A stretch of 64,000 nt of DNA from Talpa occidentalis (taxonomy: Eukaryota > Chordata > Mammalia > Eulipotyphla > Talpidae), in the NCBI RefSeq assembly GCF_014898055.3, contig NW_023601212.1, positions 52,750,329 to 52,814,328 of the forward strand. Reading direction: 5' to 3'. Under the pieces are notes generated by a model, which made no database searches, was not told the origin of the DNA, and saw nothing but the letters and a program-made list of their open reading frames with translations. Positions 45,401 through 54,876 of the stretch are shown piece after piece (the first letter of the stretch is position 1; each line of letters starts with the position of its first letter). A program made the position numbers and the translations under genes.

Positions 45401-47235
45401 AGCCATGCTTTAATATTTTAATTCCTTTGAAAACAATTCATTGGAAAATCAATACACAAATTTGAAGTTACTTATAATCCCACACCCAAACACAACTGCA
45501 GCTGGCATTTTGATATACTGAATTTACTTTTTCTTTTTCTTAATATGCTTTATTAATTGGTGATAATTTTGATATATATTCAAACTTGTATTTTGCCTTT
45601 TTGATTTTTCATTCCATGTGAATTTGTTTTGTCATGTTTCTGCGTGATGTTGTTTAGATTGATGAGTATTTTATGAAACAAATGGATCAGTTTTACAAAA
45701 AAGACGGTAGGTATCAGAACACTGTGGGTGATCTGCTAAGATTCATCCGGAATACAAGACAACATCTTCATGAAAAAAAGAATGAAAAGTAAGTAATGTT
45801 GGGGCCTCCCTGGTAGCACAAGGGGTTAATTCACAACCTATGAAGCTGTCAGCAGCTGCTGTAGCATGTGTTCGATCCCCAGCCAGGGAGGAGACCCATA
45901 TGGCGCAGCAGACCTCTCCTGACTTGCCTGCTGCTCCCCTCAACAGTGTATTTCAGTCAATTTGCCTGTTCTGTTCCCCACTCTGTCTCTGGTGAATCCT
46001 CTCACCCTCCACACCTCTGGCCTATACCCCAGTTCTTGTATGCATAAATAAATGAATCTTTGAAAAAAAATAAAGTACCATCTCCACTGTGCATTAAAAA
46101 AAAAAGAAAAGATGTTTTAAACCCAAATAAGGGACCAGGAAAAAGACTAATTGTAATAAAGAAAAAATCAAAATCAACAAGCAACTGTAAACCAGAGACA
46201 CACTACGGGGGTGGGGGGGTGGGGAGGAGAGGGGAGACTAGGGTCAAAATAAGGGGGGTGCAAATGTATGGGGAATATAGCCAAAATGAAAATGCATGCA
46301 TTGTGCAAAAATGAAAAATGATGTAAGTATTATACTAAATAAAATATATAAAAATATATGTAAAAGGCCTAATGTAATACTTATTACATGGTGGGTAGTA
46401 ATTATAAAAATGATAAAGGGAAAAAAAAGAAAAGAAAAGTAACTATTGTTTTCATTTCCATGAGTCATACATGAAATGAGAATGATTAAAAAATCCAATT
46501 CTAAATTTATATCTGTTATTTGATGGAAAGAAGAAAGTTTATTTTGATGAAAGAAAAGCGATTCTTCCTCTCTGTTTGGAAAAGGATCATTACAATGAAT
46601 GGTGCACCTGACCTGCGGGCACTCACCTACATTTTTAGGTTTTGTTGAGTTACTGAACAGATGACTAGTGACTCCGCTGTGTGACAGAGCACAGGAAGCA
46701 AGCACCTGGGTACAGTGAAGGTTGTGTTATGAAACTCTAAGACATACCCCAAACTCCCAACATATACACACCACCATATTAGCATTTCTGGCCAAAGTGT
46801 TTGCTGCCAATTCACAAAAACCATATTATTGTCAGGACTTGGGCCTCTGCAGGTAAGGGATTATGGAATTATATTATCCCAATTATGTGGATGATATAAC
46901 CAAGGTTCAGAAAGATTAAGTTCCCAAAGTTTGCACAGTTAGTTGCAGAGTCAGGAAATGAATCTTTCTATGTCAGAATCCAAGTCCTCTTTCATTCTGC
47001 TATAGGAATCAAGTGAACAAAGAATGTTGTGAACCATAGAGATACTCTGGATCATATAAAAAGGGGGAGAGGAATTTGGAGCAAGCACGCCTAATCATTT
47101 ATATTTCATTTCAGGGTGAAGTTGAGAATTGGAGAACCTTCCCAATATTTTCAGGAAAAATTTCCGGATTTCTTTTTATATGTCTATGAAAGACTACACA
47201 GCACTGAATATGGAAAGCATTTTGTCCAAGACTGA
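34950..47235 (+). CDS. RNASEL: 2-5A-dependent ribonuclease (RNase L), six coding exons
   Basis: Coding exons are 34950-36426, 40625-40707, 41855-42057, 42987-43119, 45658-45788 and 47115-47235, all GT-AG. Together they encode 715 residues plus TGA (human 741). RNase L is the interferon-pathway nuclease: 2',5'-oligoadenylate made by OAS enzymes binds the ankyrin domain, the protein dimerises and cuts single-stranded viral and cellular RNA. Domains: ankyrin repeats about 24-330, protein-kinase-like domain about 365-587 (Lys392 in [13 protein letters not shown] at 482-489 in place of HRD; DFD at 502-504 in place of DFG), KEN nuclease domain about 588-712. Catalytic residues equal to human Trp632, Asp661, Arg667, His672 and Tyr712 are present as Trp629, Asp657, Arg663, His668 and Tyr708. 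Oddities: the P-loop-like motifs read GEEWKT (235-241 region) and DGNT (Asn274, Lys in human), Val65 replaces Asn65, and the C-terminal tail is about 25 residues shorter. The ATG at 34950 is preferred to an upstream in-frame GTG. The frame is intact throughout. Confidence 0.96.
38246..38512 (+). mobile_element. tRNA-derived SINE, full length
   Basis: Sense copy (gggcctccctggtggcgcag ... aaataaatcttaaaaaaa) with target duplication acaataggtaa at 38235-38245 and about 38513-38523. Confidence 0.94.
39108..39382 (+). mobile_element. tRNA-derived SINE, full length
   Basis: Sense copy beginning ggtcctccctggtggcacaa, with target duplication cctcaattcaa(g) at 39096-39107 and 39383-39394. Box B is readable as gagttcgatcccc. 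Confidence 0.93.
39440..39900 (+). repeat. L2 LINE 3' fragment
   Basis: Sense L2-like pattern: 'gggatttctcatctggaatc', later 'cttgcccagaggctctaaac' and tctgtagagcacagactg. Diverged. Confidence 0.5.
40625..40707 (+). CDS. RNASEL: RNASEL coding exon B
   Basis: 83 bases; acceptor ctctcatag|A and donor CTAAAG|gtaact. It encodes residues 493-520, including LADFDKSIK with the DFD triad of the kinase-like domain. The exon is short, but its phases (1 then 0) fit its neighbours exactly. Confidence 0.93.
40708..41854 (+). other. RNASEL: RNASEL intron between coding exons B and C
   Basis: Contains L2-like sequence at about 41490-41700 ('ttaaggtccaactcaaatct'). The remainder is unassigned. Confidence 0.6.
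41855..42057 (+). CDS. RNASEL: RNASEL coding exon C
   Basis: 203 bases; acceptor cttttgtgcag|G and donor GGGAGAG|gtaagta. It encodes residues 521-587 ([13 protein letters not shown]... to GHPFFWSWE), the end of the kinase-like C-lobe. Confidence 0.95.
42058..42986 (+). other. RNASEL: RNASEL intron between coding exons C and D
   Basis: Largely an old dispersed repeat, about 42108-42745, opening 'tcagggttctctggagaaat' and closing 'ccagtcaagttagcaggtaa'. This is a common mammalian L1M/MER-type unit. An AT-rich microsatellite-like block (42160-42360) is embedded in it. Confidence 0.6.
42160..42360. repeat. AT-rich low-complexity block
   Basis: Degenerate TA/TATC/TATT repeats, including tatttatataatatttata. 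It lies inside an old dispersed repeat in an RNASEL intron. Confidence 0.75.
42987..43119 (+). CDS. RNASEL: RNASEL coding exon D
   Basis: 133 bases; acceptor gtcatcctcag|T and donor GCTAAG|gtacga. It encodes residues 588-632, the first KEN-domain helices, ending with Trp629. Confidence 0.94.
43485..44200 (-). mobile_element. Probable LTR-derived remnant 1
   Basis: On the minus strand, 'ctgcttattaataaacccca' followed by tttgttgctgca resembles an LTR poly(A) signal and R/U5 region (AATAAA; plus-strand TTTATT at 43600-43605). The ends are not resolved and the family is unknown. Confidence 0.35.
44230..45125 (-). mobile_element. Probable LTR-derived remnant 2
   Basis: Minus-strand order fits a U3 promoter: two CCAAT boxes (plus-strand ATTGG at 44761-44765 and 44694-44698) then a TATA-like GATATAAGC (plus-strand agcttatatc at 44611-44620). 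No clean termini or duplication was found, so the assignment is tentative. Confidence 0.4.
45658..45788 (+). CDS. RNASEL: RNASEL coding exon E
   Basis: 131 bases; acceptor gttgtttag|A and donor GAAAA|gtaagt. It encodes about residues 633-676 with [14 protein letters not shown], which carries Asp657, Arg663 and His668 of the nuclease site. A SINE begins only 12 bases after the exon end. Confidence 0.95.
45801..46070 (+). mobile_element. tRNA-derived SINE beside an RNASEL splice donor
   Basis: Sense copy (ggggcctccctggtagcaca ... aaataaatgaatctttgaaa) starting 12 bases after the end of coding exon E. The donor GTAAGT itself is intact. No clear target-site duplication was found. Confidence 0.9.
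46076..46365 (+). mobile_element. L1 3'UTR fragment in the last RNASEL intron
   Basis: Shares 'aataagggaccaggaaaa', 'aatcaaaatcaacaagcaac', 'accagagacacacta', a G-rich tract and 'tgaaaatgcatgcattgtgc' with the L1 3' ends at 6.7 kb and 62.4 kb. It is sense and 5'-truncated in or just before the 3'UTR. Confidence 0.75.
46366..47114 (+). other. RNASEL: Rest of the last RNASEL intron
   Basis: Includes an antisense MIR-like stretch at about 46855-47010 ('ggttcagaaagattaagttc'). Otherwise unassigned. Confidence 0.55.
47115..47235 (+). CDS. RNASEL: RNASEL last coding exon
   Basis: Acceptor atttcatttcag|G. It encodes residues 676-715 ([13 protein letters not shown]... to [10 protein letters not shown]), including Tyr708, and TGA at 47233-47235. 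Human RNASEL reads on for roughly 25 more residues; here a stop falls just after KHF-V-Q-D. Confidence 0.94.
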
Positions 47236-47911
47236 CACTCCAAACTAGCTCTAGTGTGATGGAGACAGTGCGACCTGAGTGCCGAACCTTTGAGTTCAGG
47301 GAAGTGCTTACCAACTGTGTGACCCTGGGCTTGCTACACCTCTTTGCTAACCTGGTTGCTTGTAAGGGTTGAGTTGGGTAGCTGATCTATCTGTTACTGG
47401 CACAGGTCTAGTATTCCCCACCTGTTTGTGACAGAAAAAACACGTATGTTTTGACCGTAGTCTTTTTAAGAGTAAAGCTTTGTGGCAGAAGCTGGGAAAA
47501 CATACTGCTAAGATTCCTCTTGTCAGTTGCACCAAAAGGGTAAGGACCTCGAGCTCTAATACTACATGCTTTACATCTTTTAGCTCCTGTAATTCTCCCA
47601 ATGACTTTGCAAGAGAGGTTCAGTGTCCCCTTTAAAGAAATGAAGAACCTAAGATTCAGAGTTTGAACCAAAATTTCACTGTTTCATGGATATAATGTTA
47701 TTGATACCTCTCTTTGGGGCTTAGAACTTACTAGCCCAGAGTGCTTCTGAATGAGCCCCAAAAGGAGTGTGTCAAAGCAGCTCCATGTGGCTCCTTCCTT
47801 CATTCACCTCATTCATTTTCTTTCAATATTTTATGAGCACTAATATATATTGAGGCACTAATATATGCATTCCTTTTCTTCTAGAACCACCTACAGAGGT
47901 CTTGTTTGGCA

Positions 47912-48161
47912 CTAGTTCTCAACTGGGGGCAGTTTTATCCCCAGAGGTCATTTGGCAGTGTCAGGAGATGTTTCTGGTTGTCAAATCTAGGAGGGATCTA
48001 GTTAACAGAGATCAAGGATGAAGGCAAACATTCTATGATGCACAATTAATAGAGACCAGAGAGGCAGTAAAACACTCTGCAGTGTACATCCTACAATGCA
48101 CAGCCACCACATGTGGGTTATTCAGACTGAAATATCAGGGGGATCAAGGTTGAGAAACTGC
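47912..48161. mobile_element. MER5A-like hAT-Charlie DNA transposon fossil
   Basis: Opens 'tagttctcaactgggggcag' with ttttatccccagagg, contains 'catttggcagtgtcaggaga' and 'catcctacaatgcacagcca', and closes 'aaggttgagaaactg'. The terminal inverted repeat GTTCTCAAC/GTTGAGAAAC is visible. It probably lies within the RNASEL 3'UTR. Confidence 0.8.
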
Positions 48162-48619
48162 CTTATGGGTCTTGGGACTGTAGAACCTATGTAGAGTCCC
48201 AGACTCTGCAGTGTATGGACTACCTCATGGAGGAGAAATTCAAATTTGTTTTCTTGCTTTTGCATCTGTCATAGACAATTGCAGTGTCACCTCCTCAGGA
48301 GGTCCTTTGGTCACTGACACTTCCCACACCCCATCTGAGTGACTTTTCTGACTGCCAAGCATCCAGAACTATGGCAGAGCAGGCTTTGCACCCAGTTTTT
48401 CTTACCACAGACATTTCATTGAACATGTAGCTCATACTAGGTACTGTGTTGAGCAAGGTGATTCTGTGCCTGGGCACATTAAGGTCTTAGGATCACTAAT
48501 AATATATATATATTATATATAATATATTTGATTTATATGGTTACTACTTACTAAAGTAGGTATGGTTACTACCTACCAAAGTCTGCCATACAGTGATGTT
48601 CAATAACTATTTGTTGAGT

Positions 48620-48625
48620 AATAAA
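48620..48625 (+). terminator. RNASEL: Candidate RNASEL polyadenylation signal
   Basis: AATAAA in the context gttgagtaataaatgtaccc, at the end of an MIR-like tail. Position is the only support. Confidence 0.3.
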
Positions 48626-48640
48626 TGTACCCTCTTCATC

Positions 48641-50403
48641 TTTCAATGATGATACTAGCTTACATTTTATAATTTATAAATTATACTTTATATAACTATA
48701 TTTTATAAATTACATTATAAATTATGGTGCTCTATAATTTCTAAATTAGGTTTGACTAAGTGTTGTTATACTAATTTTGCAGAGGAGGAAACTAAGCTAG
48801 GAAACATGCTGATTACCTCTTACACATTTGGGATGTCTTTGTAGAGAGAGAAGGAAGGAATAGGTCCTTTCATCCTCTGCTTTATTTCTTGAGGGTTTCT
48901 ATTGACACTTTGCACATATTCTGCATTCAGTTATCATATCCACAAATATTTAATTGAACTTGCAGTTCATATTCGGTACTGTGTTGGGTAAGGTGGTTCT
49001 CTGTTTGGGATCACTAAGCAAAAGTGCCAATTACACAGAGAAAAGGGGAGCCTGCCCATCTAGAATGGACTGGGGAAGCCACATAGGACAGACAAATATG
49101 GTAAAAGCAATCAAGTCAGCAATTCTTGATACCTACTGCACTGCTTTCCAGTGCCTAAAGCTTTTAGGGATACCTAGCAGCACCCAGGATGATACTATAA
49201 AATGCAATTATTCCCAATTTACAGAAAAAGCAGCTAAAATTAAATGGGTATTCTGAGATGCATTTTACAATGTGTAGGGGTTCCCCATACCAACAAACAA
49301 TGCACAGGACACTGACTGAGTGTACTTTGACTTAATTCTGCTCAGAAATAGCAGTAGATTCTACAGGTTTCTAGTTCACTTCAAGATGCCAGTCTTAAGC
49401 CCAGATTGTTACCTGTGCTTCTAACCAGCTGCTGTAAGTTAGAGAGCCTCAAAACCTCCATTTGGGTTTGATTAACTTGCCAGCGTGGCTCATAGAACTC
49501 AGAGAAACATTTTACTTACTAAATTACTGGTTTATTATAAAAGGATATAACCCAAAAATAACCAGATGGTACAAATGCACAGGGAAAGATATGTGGGAAG
49601 GGGTGGGGTGAACACATCCATACATGGAGGCGGGCATTAAAGGGGAGAGGACCTCTGTGATTAAGACCCTCCCAGACTTCATCCTTTGTATCTTCTTATC
49701 TGTATTTTTTAAAATCATATCCTTTAATAAACTGGAAAAGGTAAATAAATGGTCCCCTTATTTCTTCAAATATTTCTAGCAAATTGATTAATTGGATTAT
49801 GGGAACCTCCAGTGTGTAGCCAAATTGGACAGAAGTTGTAGACTAGGGACTACATGTGGGTGGCATCTGGACTATGATGGGACGGGCGGCGGGGGGGGGC
49901 AGTTTTGTAAAGCTGAGCCCTTTATTTGTGGATCTAACACTATCTCCGGGAAGATAGTGTTAAAATTGTTAAGGTGTAGGACACCCAGCTGGTATCTGCA
50001 GAACTGCTCAGCATGGAGAACCCTCCCTCTCCCCCACCACATTTGAAATGCCCAAGAAATGAAGTGTGCTATGTGAGAAGGTAGAGGGGGGCACACAGAA
50101 GAAACACAGCAAAGAAGAAGTGAGTTTTCTCTTACATAAAGGAAAAAAAACAGTTTCCCCTTTTATAAACACTCAGATAGGGTTGTCAAATTGCCAAGTT
50201 CACATAGGTAGCAAGTAGAAGAGCTGAGATACAAATCTAGGTATGTGAGTCCATATGGGGTAGTATTTCAGGAGTGGCAAAGAGTTCAGGCTGGCTGACT
50301 GGTCACAGTCAGGGTGGGTATTGGTGTTTCCATTCATTCCTCCATTCCTCCCTTTTGAAGCTTAGGTGGTCAAGGTCACCCCATGGCCTTTAGAGTCAAA
50401 TCC
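48641..50403. other. Intergenic DNA downstream of RNASEL
   Basis: AT-rich repeats at 48660-48745, MIR-like antisense blocks near 48765-48810 and 50165-50250, and no supported gene. In human the next gene is RGSL1 in opposite orientation; no RGSL1 exon was recognised here. Confidence 0.5.
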
Positions 50404-50417
50404 AGCAATTACTTCTT

Positions 50418-52118
50418 TTTTTTTTTTTTTTAAATAATAAATTTTATTTTTATATTCCCCCATACAATAGCAAACGCCCCATTCTGACCCCAATCCTTCC
50501 CCTCCTGCCCCCACCCCCCAAAAAGTGTCTCTGGTTCATAGTTTTTGTTGATTTTGATTTTCACTTTCTTATATTCATTTTTCTGGTCCCTTATTTAAGT
50601 TTTCTAGATTCCTGCTATGAGTGAGACCATCCGGTATTTTTCTTTTTCTTTTTGGCTTATTTCGCTGAGCATGATCCCTTCCAGCGCCATCCATGTTGCT
50701 GCAAATTGCATGTGTTTATCTTTTTTGAATGCTGAGTAATATTCCATGGTATATATGTACCACATCTTCTTGATCCAGTCATTTATTTTTGGGCATTTGG
50801 GTTGTTTCCAAAGCTTAGCTATTGTAAACAGTGCTGCTATAAACATAGGGGTGCAGGTGTTCTTTGGAATTGATGTTTCTGTGTCCTTTGGGTAAATACC
50901 TAGGAGTGGAATTGCTGGATCATATGGAAGCTCTATGTTTAGTAGGTCCAGAAATCTCCACACAGCTCTCCATAGGGGCTGGACCAGTTTGCACTCCCAC
51001 CAACAGTGCAGAAGAGTTCCTTTTTCTCCACACCCTCGCCAACATTTGTTGTTGCTAGTTTTTTTTTTTTTTAAATATTAAATTTTATTTTTATATTCCC
51101 CCATACAATAGCAAACGCCCCATTCTGACCCCAATCCTTCCCCTCCCGCCCCCCACCCCCCAAAAAGTGTCTCTGGTTCATAGTTTTTTGTTGATTTTGA
51201 TTTTCACTTTCTTATATTCATTTTCCTGGTCCCTTATTTAAGTTTTCTAGATTCCTGCTATGAGTGAGACCATCCGGTATTTTTCTTTTTCTTTTTGGCT
51301 TATTTCGCTGAGCATGATCCCTTCCAGTGCCATCCATGTTGCTGCAAATTGCATGTGTTTATCTTTTTTGAATGCTGAGTAATATTCCATGGTATATATG
51401 TACCACATCTTCTTGATCCAGTCATCTATTTTTGGGCATTTGGGTTGTTTCCAAAGCTTAGCTATTGTAAACAGTGCTGCTATAAACATAGGAGTGCAGG
51501 TGCTCTTTGGAATTGATGTTTCTGTGTCCTTTGGGTAAATACCTAGGAGTGGAATTGCTGGATCATATGGAAGCTCTATGTTTAGTAGGTCCAGAAATCT
51601 CCACACAGCTCTCCATAGTGGTTGGACCAGTTTGCTAGTTTTTTTAATATGTGCCATTCTCACTGGTGTGAGATGGCACCAGTGAGATGGCACCAAAACT
51701 ACTATCTCATAGTAGTTTTGATTTGCATTTCCCTGATTACAAGTGATGTTGAACATTTTTTCATATGTCTGTTGGCCATTTGCATTTCCTCTTCAGAGAA
51801 GTTTCTTTTTAGCTCTTCTGCCCATTTTTTGACTGGATTATTTTCTTTGTTGTTGCTGAGTCTCATCAGCTCTTTGCAGATTTTTGTGATCAGTCCTTTA
51901 TCATTAGTGTTGGGTGCAAAAATGTTCTCCCAGTTGGTGGGGTTTCTCTTTGTTTTTGTTATTGTCTCTTTTGCTGTGCAGAAGCTCTTTAATTTGATGT
52001 AGTCCCAGCTGTTTATCTTTGCCTTCACTATCACTGCTTTGGGTGATGTGTCTGTAAAGATGTCTTTGATGTGCAAATCCCGTAGTGTTTCGCCTATATT
52101 TCCTTCTATGTATTTTAT
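50418..52118 (-). mobile_element. Composite L1 insertion with two 3' ends in tandem (L1-A)
   Basis: The whole 1.7-kb block is bounded by one target-site duplication, agcaattacttctt (50404-50417 and 52119-52132). It contains an L1 3' end from the T tract at 50418 to gttgttgctag at 51058, then a second T tract (51059-51072) and a second L1 3' end running to the 5' truncation at 52118. Segment 1 keeps the ORF2 CCHC region. Segment 2 has lost 63 bp there and carries a 26-bp palindrome-forming insertion near 51694-51720. Either segment 1 inserted into the tail of segment 2, or the 3' part was duplicated by exchange between the tail and an internal T7 tract. Confidence 0.85.
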
Positions 52119-52173
52119 AGCAATTACTTCTTTGTCTTCATTGACTCACAACAGCAACTGATTTGCTCAACAC

Positions 52174-52445
52174 TTTTTTTTTTTTAAAGATTTATTTATG
52201 TATTTATACAAGCACTGGGTACAGTCAGAAGTGCGGGAGGGTGAGAGAATTCACCAGAGCCAGAGTGGGAAACAGAACAGGCAGACTGACAAAATACACT
52301 GCTGAGGGGAGCTGCGGGCATGACAGGAGAGGTCTGTCACACCATGTGGGACCCTTGCTGATGGCCGAGGATTGAACCAGCGCTTGTGGAGGCTATGGGC
52401 AGCTTCGCATCCCAGTGCTCAACTGCTGCGCCACCAGGGGAGGCG
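52174..52445 (-). mobile_element. tRNA-derived SINE in copy 1
   Basis: Antisense copy from a T tract and taaagatttatttatgtatt to the head rev. comp. 'ccaccaggggaggc'. Its duplicate is at 55992-56265. Confidence 0.92.
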
Positions 52446-53912
52446 CTAGCTGAATACTCTTAATTTTGCACATGTCTCGTTTAATGTCTGCAGCACCACC
52501 CCCAGCGTTGCTTGACTTTGCCAGTGTCCTATGCCAGCAACTTCTCTGTCCAACCTCTATACATTAATAATCTTCAAGCAATTAACTTTCTTCCCCTTTC
52601 TTCCTGGATGATAGCTTCAGAAACAATGAAATAGGCAGATCCCAGGACTACTATAACCATAGATCAGAAGATATCAGGTTTTGAGATTTGGCTTCTCGCT
52701 ATAGATGTTACCATTTTTTCATCTAATCACCCCAAATTTGACCAATCTATTAACAAGTCCTCTTGGTTCTCCAACCAAAATAAATCCCAAGTCTGTTCAC
52801 ACATTTGTACCTACCATTTGGATGGACACATGAGTCTCATAACTGACAATCATATTTCCATTCATGTCCCAACAATCATTTTTCCACAAACTGAACTTGA
52901 AAAAATTTAAATCAGGTTAGGTCACTTTCCCAATGACTTTCCAGTTAGGAAAAAAACCCAAATGGTTACTATCACATCCAGGCCCCAATATAAACTGGCA
53001 GAGTCTAAAAGACTGTGCTCACCCTTTTGCTGACCCCTCCTATAGGCTAAACTCCCACACTGGCCTTATCTCTGTTATTCAAGACTACTGAGACTACCCT
53101 TCCTTAAGGCCATGGCTTTTGTAGTCTCCTCTGCTGGAGTTTTATTCTGCCAGACTTTGCATGGTAATTCCTGCTCATCTTCCACAGTCCCTTGGTGGGA
53201 TTTCCTTGTTCGAAGTTATTTCAATCTATCTTCATTTTTGATGAAGCCATAACACTAATCAATATCTGAAATTATCAAATTAATTTGTTCACATTAGAAC
53301 AAAAATCTCCTTTCCCTTCATCATGATGAGAATATAAGCTTTATGATGGCAGTGTATTTGTCTGTCATGTATACCATTATATTCCATCTCGACAGCAGAA
53401 TGGAGCCTAGAAAAAAGCAGATTTTAATATGTATTTCTTGAATGGGGGATAACTGTTTCTATGATTAGAATATCTCACTGAGTTACAATTATTTAGTTTT
53501 AAGATTTTCTTTGAAATATGAGAATCTTGATGATCACATTTTTTTTTTTTTATTCTTGTTCATTTTGCTTGGAATTTGAATAGGCGCTCACTATAATCTG
53601 TTGTATTTGGCTGATCCTCTCCTAGGTACAGTCATATTAATGTGGGTCTCTCATTGAATGAACAGTCTTTAAATTCCCTAATAAATTATTGAAAAGTGAT
53701 ACTATGGGTTTCATGGTGGGAGGTAGGGAAGTACATTTGGATGCTTTCTGGCATCTCTCAAATTATTTCAAGCATCTGCCTATATAAGAAGCAGCTCTTA
53801 TTCCTTAACTACTTCTGCCCTAGAAAACATCTAAGAATTCAAGTAGCCAGGCTCTTGGACTCACAGTCTATTGTTCCTCTCTCTAACCCAAGTCCCTCTA
53901 AAGTTTCAGTTT
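52446..53912. other. Duplicated single-copy and L2-like DNA (copy 1)
   Basis: No gene. About 52900-53400 resembles L2 in sense orientation ('ctcccacactggccttatct', 'actttgcatggtaattcctg'). Duplicated at 56264-57731. Confidence 0.5.
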
Positions 53913-53930
53913 CCAGAAGAAAGATTCTTT

Positions 53931-54277
53931 TTTTTTTAAATAAATTTTATTTTTATATCCCCCATACAATTGTAACCCCCTTATTTTGACCCCAATCCCT
54001 CCCCTCCTGGTCCCCCCACCCCCCCATAGAGAGTCTCTGGTTCATAGTTTTTTTGTTGATTTTGATTTTCACTTTCTTATAGTTATTCATTTTCCTGGTC
54101 CCTTATTTAAGTTTTCTAGATTCCTGCTATGATTGAGACCATCCGGTATTTTTCTTTTTCTTTCTGGCTTATTTCTCTGAGCATGATCCCTTCCAGCGCC
54201 ATCCATGTTGCTGCAAATTGCATGTGTTTATCTTTTTTGAATGCTGAGTAATATTCCATGGTATATATGTACCACAT
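53931..54277 (-). mobile_element. 347-bp 5'-truncated L1 in copy 1
   Basis: Antisense L1 3' end with an 18-bp perfect target-site duplication ccagaagaaagattcttt (53913-53930 and 54278-54295). It belongs to a slightly different variant (caattgtaacccccttattt) from L1-A. Confidence 0.94.
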
Positions 54278-54876
54278 CCAGAAGAAAGATTCTTTAGTGC
54301 TATCTTGCTCACCTTAAGGCAATAGCTTTATCTCATGTGCTATATTTGAAGTAGGTGGCTTTTACAGATGTTTTCCTAGAGCCTTGCATAGTACCTGGAA
54401 TAGGTGTACAGATGACTCATTTGAATTCATGAAAATTGAGTAGAACTTTCCAAATTAGATGATGGAAGCTTTGTGCTACAGCTGCAGCCTGGGAGAGAGG
54501 TAATCTTGGAGCTGACTTCTAGCACACACATCTGTTCCCTGCTCCCTTCCACTTTATGAGACAGCAGACTTTCGAAATACTTTGGGTGAAGCACAACAGA
54601 ACCTTGTTCCAGATGAGATCTTAGGAAATCCAAATTTTTATTCCCTCTCTCTGGGGTTTCCATGATAGCCAAATTGCCTAGCAAAGTGTCTGCTCTATGG
54701 TAGGTGCTCAATGTTAGTTGTTGGTGTTAATAACCTAGCACATATTTGACTTGCAGCAAATGTTTTACACCCCCCCTTTCTCTTCTACCAGAATTGGAAA
54801 TAAGACACATTAAAAAAAAAAAAACAGTAAACAGTGCAAAACTCTCATCCTCCACATTGTTTTTCATCTGTATTGT

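Larger units (their letters stand above)
47236..48640 (+). other. RNASEL: Probable RNASEL 3'UTR
   Basis: Human RNASEL has a long 3'UTR. The first AATAAA seen downstream here is at 48620-48625; another is near 49725. The interval contains an antisense MIR-like piece (47580-47665), a MER5-like element (47912-48161) and an AT-rich stretch (48500-48540). The true 3' end is unknown. Confidence 0.45.
51059..54876. repeat. 3.82-kb tandem duplication, copy 1
   Basis: Direct repeat of 54877-58694 with an offset of 3818-3819. It contains L1-A segment 2, a SINE (52174-52445), L2-like and unique DNA, a 347-bp L1 (53931-54277) and more unique DNA up to a T tract. Differences seen between copies are limited to homopolymer lengths, one T/C change (51705 against 55523) and changes at the very start of the L1 tail explained by the junction. 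Confidence 0.95.
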
